Assembly: GCF_025154075.1 (NCBI RefSeq)
Contig: NZ_JAOAMU010000003.1
Location: 588,062-652,061 of the forward strand
From: Chryseobacterium herbae
Lineage (GTDB): Bacteria > Bacteroidota > Bacteroidia > Flavobacteriales > Weeksellaceae
Direction: 5' to 3'
Length of the DNA stretch: 64,000 bases
Below are positions 16,023-23,991 of the stretch, piece by piece. The notes beneath the pieces are model-generated. The model did not search any database, was not told the origin of the DNA, and saw nothing but the letters and a program-made list of their open reading frames with translations. The translations under genes were made by a program, and so were the position numbers. The stretch's first letter is position 1, and each line of letters begins with the position of its first letter.

Positions 16023-17363
16023 ATGGAAAAAGATAGAATACGATCTGTCGGAATTTTTTTTGACGGAACAGGAAATAACGGGATCAATGCAACAGCATCT
16101 GTCAGACCTTCATCCAACAATGAAAGCTACAAAGGAGCACCCACTAATATTTTTAAATTATTCAACTTACTTAAAGGAGACAGTAGAATATATGTAGAAG
16201 GAATAGGAACAGTTACAGGAGACGAAGACAGTAATTTCGCGATGGCTACATGTTCCAATCCACCGGATGCACAGGGATATTCTTCTGATGACAAGTTGCA
16301 GAAAGCAGATCTTTATGTGCAAAATCTTGTTGTAGATCAAAATATAGAGTACCAGTTTTATGTCTATGGATTCAGCAGGGGAAGCATGCTGGCAAGAGAA
16401 TTTTGCAACCAGCTTGTGACGAAATATCCTTCCGTAAATGTGACTATAAAGTTCCTGGGCGTTTTTGATACCGTTGAATCCAAACCTTTTAATACCTATG
16501 ATATGGGGTTGCCGCAGGAAGTTGAAAATGCACTGCATATGTGCGCAGTCAATGAATGTCGGTTCTTTTTTCCGCTTACCGGATTTTTTGAGAATTCAAA
16601 AAATATGCAGGATACCAAAACCGAAACGGCCGGTTCTGTATGGAAAGAAGTTTTTGTTCCCGGAGCCCATGCCGATGTAGGAGGAGGGTATTTGCCGGCC
16701 GCACATTCCGTATATATTTCTACAGATTTTATTAATGTGAATGATCTTAATGACTATGTTTCAGATGTAAGAAACGCGAAAACCGATGCTGAAGGAAATA
16801 AGATCTGGGATGCATTGCTTTCAGATTTTAAAATTGAGAAAGGAGTTGTTCTTTCGCAGGCTTATATTTCAAAAGAACTCGTGCTGAACACGCTTCCGTT
16901 CGTATACGGACGCATCATGCTGGAGGAAACCAATAATGCCGTGCCTGGAATATTTAATACGGATCTTGCGCAGTCAGGTCTTGAGATTACGGATGATCCA
17001 TTCCTTTCGGATTTTTATAAAGCCCTTTCAGCCTATGTCGTAAGCTTTACACCGGATATGAAACCGAAGTATGATTATTCAGCTTTGGCAGACTATACCC
17101 ATATTTCAGCCAATTACGGAACGTACAGGGATCCGACGGATCATAAAACCGTGGAGAAAATGGAAGCAGAGCTTATCAATAACGGTCTGAATGTACCCAG
17201 CAGTACATCCATAGACCGGGGAATTCATACCAGACTTCTTACCGAACTGCATCTTCCCGAAGACAGTTTTGTAGCAGATTTTTTGTATGGAACCAATATC
17301 CCGAATAATGATATCTGGAGCCGTACGATCGAAATGAGATCCATAGCGGCAGAACAGAATTAG
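16023..17363 (+). CDS. DUF2235 hydrolase, Tle1-like T6SS phospholipase family
   Basis: 446 residues without signal peptide. N-terminal IFFDGTGNN (12-19) and the nucleophile elbow GFSRG (116-120, Ser118) are typical of the DUF2235/Tle1 alpha/beta-hydrolase family. The aspartate in FLGVFDTV (149) and the His/Asp of GAHADVGGGY (214-223) complete the catalytic set. Many members are type VI secretion phospholipase effectors. Here no T6SS gene, VgrG/PAAR or obvious immunity gene is adjacent, so it is either an orphan effector or a cytoplasmic lipase-like enzyme. The gene stands alone, with a terminator on each side. Confidence 0.85.
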   Translation: MEKDRIRSVGIFFDGTGNNGINATASVRPSSNNESYKGAPTNIFKLFNLLKGDSRIYVEGIGTVTGDEDSNFAMATCSNPPDAQGYSSDDKLQKADLYVQNLVVDQNIEYQFYVYGFSRGSMLAREFCNQLVTKYPSVNVTIKFLGVFDTVESKPFNTYDMGLPQEVENALHMCAVNECRFFFPLTGFFENSKNMQDTKTETAGSVWKEVFVPGAHADVGGGYLPAAHSVYISTDFINVNDLNDYVSDVRNAKTDAEGNKIWDALLSDFKIEKGVVLSQAYISKELVLNTLPFVYGRIMLEETNNAVPGIFNTDLAQSGLEITDDPFLSDFYKALSAYVVSFTPDMKPKYDYSALADYTHISANYGTYRDPTDHKTVEKMEAELINNGLNVPSSTSIDRGIHTRLLTELHLPEDSFVADFLYGTNIPNNDIWSRTIEMRSIAAEQN

Positions 17364-17404
17364 ATAAATACGTTAGTACTTTTCAGTTTTAAATTTAGGT
17401 TACG

Positions 17405-17432
17405 AAGGGATGTCTGGCAGGGCATCCCTTTT
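17405..17432 (+). terminator. Terminator after DUF2235 gene
   Basis: Stem AAGGGATG/CATCCCTT with a 10-nt loop, then TTTTATT. Confidence 0.8.
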
Positions 17433-17444
17433 ATTGTACCCAAT

Positions 17445-17471
17445 AACGGTGCTCTGGAGGCGCCCGTTTTT
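17445..17471 (+). terminator. Second hairpin with T-run
   Basis: AACGG/CCGTT plus inner GC/GC with a bulged T, followed by TTTTATTT. It is weaker than the preceding terminator and may act as a backup. Confidence 0.45.
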
Positions 17472-17499
17472 ATTTCTGGGCTATTCATTTCTTTTTCCG

Positions 17500-17507
17500 T
17501 ACTTTTG
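17500..17507 (+). promoter_or_regulatory. -7 element TACTTTTG for ABC-F gene
   Basis: Exact TAnnTTTG match 43 nt upstream of the ATG at 17551. Confidence 0.6.
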
Positions 17508-17550
17508 CACCCGAAAATTCATTACTCATCACTAATTTTTATTTAACACA

Positions 17551-19476
17551 ATGCTTTCGGTTCAAGGTTTAGGATTACATCATTCAGGAAACTATCTGTT
17601 TCAAAATACAAATTTCACCATTAAAAAGGATGATAAAGTAGGTCTCGTAGGAAAAAATGGAGCAGGGAAATCTACTTTATTGAAAATGCTTTCCGGGGAA
17701 ATTAATTTCTATGAAGGAAGTGTAGTCCGCGAAGGAGGTGCTACCATCGGTTTTCTGAAGCAGGATCTGGATTTCGTAAAAGGAAGAACAGTCTGGGCAG
17801 AAACCATGCAGGCTTTTGAGCAGATCAACGCCTGGAAAAACGAGCTGGAAGACGTGAATCACCAAATGACTGTAAGAACAGACTACGAAAGTGATGCTTA
17901 CACGGATCTGATCAATAAAATGACAGAACTTAACGACCTTCTGATGAACCATGACGCTTACAATCTTGAAGGCGATATGGAGAAAGTATTGTTCGGTTTA
18001 GGTTTTAGAGCGGATGATTTCCAAAAAATCACCGATGAATTTTCAGGAGGCTGGAGAATGAGAATTGAACTGGCAAAACTGCTGCTTCAGAAAAATGACA
18101 TCATGCTTCTCGATGAGCCTACCAACCACCTGGATATGGAATCCATTATCTGGCTGGAAAACTTCCTTAAAGATTATCCCGGTGCCATTGTTCTGGTAAG
18201 TCACGATAAGCAGTTTATGACGGCTGTCTGCAACAGGACTTTTGACATTAACAATAAAAAAGTTGACGACTATAAAGCCAACTATTCCAAATATCTGGTG
18301 ATGCGTGAAGAGCGCCGTGAGAAACTGATCGGGGCGAAAAAGAACCAGGATGCAGAGATCAAGCAGATGGAGGACAACATCAATAAGTTCCGTGCCAGTG
18401 CTACCAAAGCATCTTTCGCACAGTCATTGATCAAAAAATTAGACAAAATCGAACGTATTGAAGTGGATAATGAAGACGTTTCAAAATTCAACATCCGTTT
18501 CGTACAGTCTATGGTTCCCGGAAAAGTTATTTTTGAAGCGGAAAATTTAGGAAAAGCCTACGGGAAGAAGCAAATCTTCGATAAAGTAGACTTTATTGTT
18601 CAGAGAGGAGACAGAATTGCTCTTTTAGGACAGAACGGACAGGGTAAAACCACTTTAGCGAAAATCCTTGCCGGAGATATTAAAGACCATACAGGAACCT
18701 GGAATTTAGGACATAATGTAAATATCGGATATTTCGCCCAAAACCAGGAAGAAGTACTGACTCCGAATAAAACCGTTTTAGAAGAAGCTGAAGATGCAGC
18801 AACGGAAGAAACGAGACCAAGAGTAAGAGACTTATTAGGATCTTTCCTTTTCCAGGGTGAAGCTGTTTCCAAGAAAACAAAAGTACTTTCCGGAGGAGAA
18901 AGAAACCGTCTGGCACTTTGTAAACTGTTGCTTCGTCCATTCAACACGCTGATCATGGATGAGCCTACCAACCACCTTGATATTCAGTCTAAGGAAATTA
19001 TCAAACTGGCTTTACAGAATTTCGAAGGAACATTGATCGTGATTTCTCACGACAGAGAATTCCTGGACGGACTTTGTGATAAAATCTACGAATTCCGTGA
19101 CGGAAGAATGAAAGAATTCCTTGGAAGTGTTGGAGAATACCTTGAATACAGACAAAAGGAAACCCTTAGAGAGATCTCTGCTGAAAAAGCAAAACTTCAT
19201 AGCGAAGTAAAAGTTGAACCAAAACCGGCTCCGAAAGAAGTGATAGTTGAAGAAAAATCATCAACTATCGTAAGCAAGGAGCAAAAAAATATTCAGAATA
19301 AACTAAAGAAAGTAGAAGAAAGAATTTCCGAGCTTGAAGCAGAAATCGAAAAGTACGAAGCTTCATTCACCAAAGAAAATCCTTCCGAAGAAACTTTAGA
19401 AAAATACAATAAAACGAAGGAAGAGTTAGAGGTTGCTTTACAGGAATGGGAGCATTTGGGGTCTCAATTGAGCTAA
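17551..19476 (+). CDS. ABC-F family ATPase (Uup/EttA-like)
   Basis: A soluble 641-residue protein with two fused ABC domains and no membrane part. Walker A motifs GKNGAGKST and GQNGQGKTT, signatures EFSGGWRMRIELA and LSGGERNRLALC, and Walker B/H-loop segments MLLDEPTNHLD and IMDEPTNHLD are all present. A linker rich in Lys/Arg (the P-site tRNA interaction motif region) joins them, and a Lys/Glu-rich coiled-coil of about 100 residues ends the protein, as in Uup. ABC-F proteins act on the ribosome. Its exact subgroup is unclear, and antibiotic resistance should not be assumed. A heptamer repeat starts right after the stop. Confidence 0.92.
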   Translation: MLSVQGLGLHHSGNYLFQNTNFTIKKDDKVGLVGKNGAGKSTLLKMLSGEINFYEGSVVREGGATIGFLKQDLDFVKGRTVWAETMQAFEQINAWKNELEDVNHQMTVRTDYESDAYTDLINKMTELNDLLMNHDAYNLEGDMEKVLFGLGFRADDFQKITDEFSGGWRMRIELAKLLLQKNDIMLLDEPTNHLDMESIIWLENFLKDYPGAIVLVSHDKQFMTAVCNRTFDINNKKVDDYKANYSKYLVMREERREKLIGAKKNQDAEIKQMEDNINKFRASATKASFAQSLIKKLDKIERIEVDNEDVSKFNIRFVQSMVPGKVIFEAENLGKAYGKKQIFDKVDFIVQRGDRIALLGQNGQGKTTLAKILAGDIKDHTGTWNLGHNVNIGYFAQNQEEVLTPNKTVLEEAEDAATEETRPRVRDLLGSFLFQGEAVSKKTKVLSGGERNRLALCKLLLRPFNTLIMDEPTNHLDIQSKEIIKLALQNFEGTLIVISHDREFLDGLCDKIYEFRDGRMKEFLGSVGEYLEYRQKETLREISAEKAKLHSEVKVEPKPAPKEVIVEEKSSTIVSKEQKNIQNKLKKVEERISELEAEIEKYEASFTKENPSEETLEKYNKTKEELEVALQEWEHLGSQLS

Positions 19477-19640
19477 GAGTTTTTGGAGTTGGAGTGTTTG
19501 AGAGTTTTAGGGTTTGAGAGTATAGAGGTTTTGGTTGCTGGTTGAAAGTTACTACTCGAATCCCGAAACACGTATCCCGAAACTTTATTATCTGAAATCT
19601 GATGTCTGATGTCTGAAATCTAGCATTTTGACTCTCCCCC
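19477..19640. repeat. Heptamer-periodic intergenic repeat
   Basis: Runs of GAGTTTT/GGAGTTG/TTGAGAG type, then ATCCCGA units and TCTGATG/TCTGAAA units. 19501-19521 is the exact reverse complement of 11130-11150. ATCCCGAAACTTTATTA at 19574-19590 recurs at 20433-20449. Confidence 0.88.
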
Positions 19641-19715
19641 TGTAACAAACTATCACTTTCACCGACCTATCGAATAGTTTTTACACAGTGTTTAATAAAA
19701 CTTAAATTATTTTCA

Positions 19716-19723
19716 TACTTTTG
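19716..19723 (+). promoter_or_regulatory. -7 element TACTTTTG four nt before ATG
   Basis: Consensus TAnnTTTG with only AAGC between it and the ATG at 19728, implying a leaderless or near-leaderless transcript. No TTG is evident at -33. Confidence 0.55.
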
Positions 19724-19727
19724 AAGC

Positions 19728-20084
19728 ATGATTTTTAAGGAAAGCAGAAATCTGAAGAATTTTATTTCCAAACTTTTGTTTGGGATTTACTTCATTGCGC
19801 TGTTTTCCCAAAGTTTTCACCATCACGATGCTGTCGATTATTTTAAGAACTACAATTTTAAAAAGACAGAAAATACAATAGCTAAATCTTCAGCTAAAGA
19901 AAAGCCGGGCGACTGTCTGGCTTGTCATTTCTTAGCGACAGGAAATACATTAGTTCCGGACGAGTACCATTTTACCTTCGATCATTTTTCGTACGAAGTA
20001 GAACAGGTTATTGCCGTCCAGGAAAAAATATGGTCTCAGACCAAATTCACTTTTCAACTTCGGGGGCCTCCCGCAGTTTCATAA
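19728..20084 (+). CDS. Small exported His/Cys protein, probable metal-binding partner of TonB receptor
   Basis: 118 residues with an N-terminal hydrophobic export segment (KLLFGIYFIALFSQ). The mature protein starts with FHHHD (His31-33) and carries a C-x-x-C-H motif (CLACH, 63-67), a pattern seen in small periplasmic metal-handling proteins. It precedes a ZnuD-like TonB receptor, from which it is separated by 544 bp of mostly heptamer repeat, so a common operon is uncertain. The role in metal (zinc or copper) handling is inferred from residues and neighbours; no named family was recognised. Confidence 0.7.
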   Translation: MIFKESRNLKNFISKLLFGIYFIALFSQSFHHHDAVDYFKNYNFKKTENTIAKSSAKEKPGDCLACHFLATGNTLVPDEYHFTFDHFSYEVEQVIAVQEKIWSQTKFTFQLRGPPAVS

Positions 20085-20149
20085 ATCATAGATTTTTATG
20101 GGCTTTAATTCATTTTAAAGTTCAGTACTTTGGGTTTAAAGCTAATGGC

Positions 20150-20515
20150 TGATAGATGAGGATTTCGGGTTTCCGGATTTTGGTTTATCGAGGTTCGGGA
20201 TACGAGTTTTGAGTTCGTTGTTTAAGGCTGGGAGATGAAAGAGGGAAGACAGAAGTCTCTGCAGGTCTTAAATGGAATATCATTCTTGTTGAGCGGATTC
20301 GGGATACGAGGTTCGAGATTTCGGGTTTTTCGGGATACGAGGTTTGGGTTTTTAAGTTTGAGGGTTTGAGAGTATGTGAGTGTAGAGTTGGGTTACTGGT
20401 TAACAGTTACCAGTTCGAATCCCGGATCTCGCATCCCGAAACTTTATTACAACAAAAGTCTCACGTCTGAAATCTGATATCTCACATCTGACATCTGACA
20501 TCTCATCACTTACCA
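20150..20515. repeat. Long heptamer-periodic intergenic repeat
   Basis: Most of this stretch alternates GGGATAC/GAGGTTC/GGGTTTC-type units with GTTTGAG/AGTATGT units, and ends in ACATCTG units. ACATCTGACATCTGACATCT at 20484-20503 is the exact reverse complement of 10990-11009. Confidence 0.88.
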
Positions 20516-20538
20516 TATCAGTCATTCCTACATTTTAC

Positions 20539-20555
20539 ATTGTAATTTTTACAAT
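20539..20555. promoter_or_regulatory. Zur/PerR-like inverted repeat ATTGTAATTTTTACAAT
   Basis: Seven-base arms ATTGTAA/TTACAAT around TTT. Read as a 7-1-7 box (TTGTAAT-T-TTTACAA) it matches the Bacillus Zur consensus TCGTAATnATTACGA at most positions. It lies about 75 bp upstream of the TonB receptor ATG. Confidence 0.5.
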
Positions 20556-20593
20556 TTAAAATAACCCCTTTTAATAAATTTTTTACGAAAAAA

Positions 20594-20611
20594 TGTACCT
20601 GAAACGGTACA
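20594..20611. promoter_or_regulatory. Inverted repeat TGTACC-N6-GGTACA
   Basis: Perfect 6-bp arms with six-base spacer, 18 bp upstream of the TonB receptor ATG. It could be a second operator or a 5'-UTR hairpin. Confidence 0.4.
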
Positions 20612-20628
20612 CAATCAATCTATAGACA

Positions 20629-23013
20629 ATGAAATTGATATATAGTCTGATGTTGGTCTTTTGCGGACTGGCATTGATAAGTGCACAAAAAACTTACTCG
20701 GTGGAAGGAACCGTTCACGATTTTCACGATAAAACCATGCTGGAAAATGCTGTGGTGAACATCGGCGGATTCACTGCGAAAACAGACAGTAAGGGTAAGT
20801 TTACATTTAACAAAATTCCTGCGGGAAAATATATACTCATTGCCAAACATCCTGATTGTAATGATTATACTGAAAATATAGCAGTTACTCAGGATTTACA
20901 CTTGGTAATTACACTGGAGCACCATAGCCAGGATATTGAGACGGTGACCATCCATGGAAGCCATAAATCCAACGGTTCTTTAATCATCAAAACCCTTGAT
21001 AAATCTGAAATTGAGAGAAATTCTACGGATAATCTTGGTAATTTGTTATCAAAAATTTCAGGGGTTGCGACTTTAAAGACAGGAAATAATATCTCAAAAC
21101 CTATTATCCACGGATTGTACGGAAGCAGAATTGCTATTTTCAATAATGGAGTGAAGCTTGCAGAACAGGAATGGGGGGTGGAACATGCTCCCAATGTTGA
21201 TATTAACAATTTTCAGCATATCGATGTGATAAAAGGAGCTTCCGCACTGAAATACGGTAGTGATGCCATAGGCGGAGTCGTGGTGCTGGAACCTGAGGTT
21301 TTCCCTAAAAAAGATACGATAAAAGGCTCAGTTGGGCTTACCGGAATTTCCAATGGCAGAGGACTTGGATTGGATGTAGATGTGGCGAAGGTCTGGAAAA
21401 ATGGATGGGCAGTAAAGACCCGAGGAAGTATCAAGAAACTAGGAGATCAGAGCGCTCCGGACTATAACCTGAAGAATACGGGAATGGATTTCTCCTCCTT
21501 TAATTTCACGGTTCAGAATAATACCTACGAAAGAGGAATTTCATTTGATTATTATCTGACTAATCAGAATATTGGAATCTTGAGAGACTCACATGTTTCC
21601 AGTTCAGGGGATTATGACAGAGCAATGACGGCAAATCCTCCGGTTTATTCAGGGAAATTCAGCTATGATATTGATAACCCGAGACAGGTGATTGAGCATC
21701 ATATTGCCAAAGTTTCAGCGTTTAAAAGATTTGAGAATATCGGAAAACTTTCCGCGACGTACAGTTATCAGTACAACCACAGGCAGGAATATGATATCAG
21801 AAGAGGGGAATTGAAAAATACACCTTCTTTAGATCTGGAGCTGATGACGCACCAGTTTAACCTTAATGATTTACTGGAAAGGGAAAAATGGTCTCTGGAG
21901 ACAGGAATTGATGCCAGTTTTCAAAACAATTATTCAGATCCTGCCACAGAAGCAAGACGTTTGATCCCTAATTATGATAAATATGCCGCTGGAGTTTATT
22001 CTGTGTTTAAATACAAAATCTCTCATGAATTTAATTTTGAAGCAGGGGCGAGATATGATTTCACACGTTATGATGTGACCAAATGGTATGATCAGGCTGA
22101 TTGGGATAAATTATATGCCAACACTTTTCCACAGTTCTATGTGAAGAAAGACAAGAACAGAATTTTGACACGTCCTCAGCTTAACTATAATAATGTTTCT
22201 TTCAATGCAGGTTTGGAGTACCGTCCGAATTCCAGCTTTGATTTGAAATTTAATTATGCAAAAGTGGGCAGATCTCCGAATGTGGCAGAATTGTTTTCAG
22301 ACGGACTGCACCATTCAGCAGGGGTGATTGAGACCGGAAATATGGGATTGAAAAATGAAGAGGGACATCAGTTTAATTTAACGGTAGATTCAAAATTTAA
22401 TGTTTTAAAAGGACTGAATGTTTCCGTAAATCCATACTTTTTCATTACCAAAAACTTTATCAACCAGGTTCCTGTAGGAATTAAGGGAACAATCAGAGGC
22501 GTTTTTCCTGAATGGGAATACCAGCAGATTGATGCCAAAATGTATGGGGTAGACCTGGACATCAACTGGAAACTTACAGATGACCTTACCTATGTAGGAA
22601 AAGGAAGTTATGTACACGGGCAGAATGATACAGATAATGAGCCTTTAATCCTGATGATGCCACCGAATTTTTCTAACGCATTGCAGTTTAAAAAGGAAAA
22701 ATGGAACAACTTCTATTTTACGATAGAAAACCAAACGTTTTTAAAACAAACCAGATTCCCGATCCGAAATGTTGACCTTGAAGTGTATGTGGATGGCGAA
22801 TTGGTGGATAAAACCATTGATTTGAGCACACCGCCAAACAGTTACTCACTCTGGAATATCCAGACGGGAATCAATATCAGCAAAAATCTTTCTGCAGGAC
22901 TTATCGTGAATAATCTTTTCAACACTTCGTACAGAGATTATCTGAACCGTTTGAGGTTCTTTGCGGATGAGGCAGGAAGAAACTTTATATTAAACTTTAG
23001 ATACAAATTCTAA
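20629..23013 (+). CDS. TonB-dependent receptor, ZnuD-like
   Basis: A 794-residue outer-membrane active transporter. After the signal peptide (..ALISAQ) comes a carboxypeptidase-like beta-sandwich (YSVEGTVHDFHDKTMLENAVVNIGG), then the plug domain (ISGVATLKTGNNISKPIIHGLYGSRIAIFNNGVKLAEQEWG, VIKGASALKYGSDAIGGVV) and a 22-strand barrel ending in aromatic ..NFRYKF. The plug wording closely resembles zinc receptor ZnuD. The His-rich first domain and the lipoprotein directly downstream also fit zinc uptake. A Zur-like box lies upstream. The substrate is inferred, not proven. Confidence 0.88.
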   Translation: MKLIYSLMLVFCGLALISAQKTYSVEGTVHDFHDKTMLENAVVNIGGFTAKTDSKGKFTFNKIPAGKYILIAKHPDCNDYTENIAVTQDLHLVITLEHHSQDIETVTIHGSHKSNGSLIIKTLDKSEIERNSTDNLGNLLSKISGVATLKTGNNISKPIIHGLYGSRIAIFNNGVKLAEQEWGVEHAPNVDINNFQHIDVIKGASALKYGSDAIGGVVVLEPEVFPKKDTIKGSVGLTGISNGRGLGLDVDVAKVWKNGWAVKTRGSIKKLGDQSAPDYNLKNTGMDFSSFNFTVQNNTYERGISFDYYLTNQNIGILRDSHVSSSGDYDRAMTANPPVYSGKFSYDIDNPRQVIEHHIAKVSAFKRFENIGKLSATYSYQYNHRQEYDIRRGELKNTPSLDLELMTHQFNLNDLLEREKWSLETGIDASFQNNYSDPATEARRLIPNYDKYAAGVYSVFKYKISHEFNFEAGARYDFTRYDVTKWYDQADWDKLYANTFPQFYVKKDKNRILTRPQLNYNNVSFNAGLEYRPNSSFDLKFNYAKVGRSPNVAELFSDGLHHSAGVIETGNMGLKNEEGHQFNLTVDSKFNVLKGLNVSVNPYFFITKNFINQVPVGIKGTIRGVFPEWEYQQIDAKMYGVDLDINWKLTDDLTYVGKGSYVHGQNDTDNEPLILMMPPNFSNALQFKKEKWNNFYFTIENQTFLKQTRFPIRNVDLEVYVDGELVDKTIDLSTPPNSYSLWNIQTGINISKNLSAGLIVNNLFNTSYRDYLNRLRFFADEAGRNFILNFRYKF

Positions 23014-23064
23014 GGATTCAGAAAAAATATTACATTAAAATTTTACAAACTTAAAATTCTAACA

Positions 23065-23637
23065 ATGAAGACATTATTCAATACTAAAAATATCATCAGA
23101 TTACTAGCCGTTTTATTAATCACTTTTACTGCTATTTCTTGTCAGAGAGACGGTTCTGTAGCAGAGGATGATCTTCCTCAGGAAGAGCTTACCAATATCA
23201 TTTTATTGGTGAAAGAAGATACTCCGGGAGCTACGGCTATCGAATATAATTACAGCATCGGAGCAGGAGGAATTCCTACTATTCCATTGAAAGACGGAAA
23301 GTCTTATACGGTAGAAGCAAAATTCAGAAACGGAAACGAGGATGCTACTCAGGAAATTATTGATGCTAAGGATGAACATTTCCTTATTTTCGACTTTCCA
23401 AAATCTAATATCACCGTGACCAGATTGGATGGAGGTGACTTGAGAAAAGATGGAAAAAGAGTAGGATTAAAAACAAAATGGGATGTGACACAAACAGTTG
23501 GAGGAACGGCTCCATTCCTGAAACTTACCCTGATTCATGAGCCTCAAAGTGTAAATGATGCCAAGGCCGGAACTGCCTGGGGAAGTGTAGTTGGAGGAGA
23601 AACAGATGCAGAAGCGACTTATAATCTAAGTAATTAA
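23065..23637 (+). CDS. Lipoprotein partner of TonB receptor
   Basis: 190 residues, lipoprotein signal ending TFTAISC (Cys26). The mature chain is acidic at the start (AEDDLPQEEL) and then forms a predicted beta-rich domain (NIILLVKEDTPGATAIEYNYS, KDGKSYTVEAKFRNG, TPFLKLTLIHEP-type segments). Similar lipoproteins, sometimes labelled 'type 1 periplasmic binding fold superfamily', sit next to ZnuD-like receptors in Bacteroidetes. It starts 51 bp after the receptor, so both are likely cotranscribed, and it would act as a surface or periplasmic capture protein for the same substrate. Confidence 0.75.
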   Translation: MKTLFNTKNIIRLLAVLLITFTAISCQRDGSVAEDDLPQEELTNIILLVKEDTPGATAIEYNYSIGAGGIPTIPLKDGKSYTVEAKFRNGNEDATQEIIDAKDEHFLIFDFPKSNITVTRLDGGDLRKDGKRVGLKTKWDVTQTVGGTAPFLKLTLIHEPQSVNDAKAGTAWGSVVGGETDAEATYNLSN

Positions 23638-23639
23638 TC

Positions 23640-23810
23640 TAAGTTTGGGAAGTTTGGAAGATGGAAGATGGACGTTACTTTGGACAATAAGTACTTAACA
23701 ATTTCATTTGAATGTATTGAAGTCGTTTTAAAAAGATTAATAAAAATACCTGTAATTCAATCTTTGGACTTCAATAACTTCCCTCTTCGGGCTTCTGACT
23801 TCCTTACATC
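23640..23810. repeat. Degenerate heptamer-periodic sequence
   Basis: GGAAGTT/TGGAAGA units follow the lipoprotein stop at 23645-23672, and ACTTCCC/TCTTCGG/GCTTCTG units occur at 23769-23803. The second block is roughly the reverse complement of the first. The remainder is non-repetitive. Confidence 0.6.
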
Positions 23811-23870
23811 ATGATAAAACTGAAATGTCTTATCCTGAACTCACGTTAATTAGAATACTTCACATAAACA

Positions 23871-23899
23871 AAAAACCACTGATATTTTCAGTGGTTTTT
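23871..23899. terminator. Strong bidirectional terminator
   Basis: Perfect 12-bp stem AAAAACCACTGA/TCAGTGGTTTTT with a 5-nt loop and A/T tracts on each side. Confidence 0.85.
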
Positions 23900-23961
23900 T
23901 ATTTATAGACATTTGACGACTAAGAATTGATTAGAAGTAGGTTATTCTCATAAAATTTTCA

Positions 23962-23969
23962 TATTTTTG
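23962..23969 (+). promoter_or_regulatory. tig -7 element TATTTTTG
   Basis: TAnnTTTG consensus, 22 nt before the trigger factor ATG. Confidence 0.65.
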
Positions 23970-23991
23970 CAACCTAAAATTTTAATCAATA

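Noticed and set aside
17551..19476. Antibiotic resistance ABC-F (Msr/Lsa type)
   Set aside because: The coiled-coil C-terminus and overall sequence fit the housekeeping Uup/EttA side of the family; resistance cannot be claimed from sequence alone.
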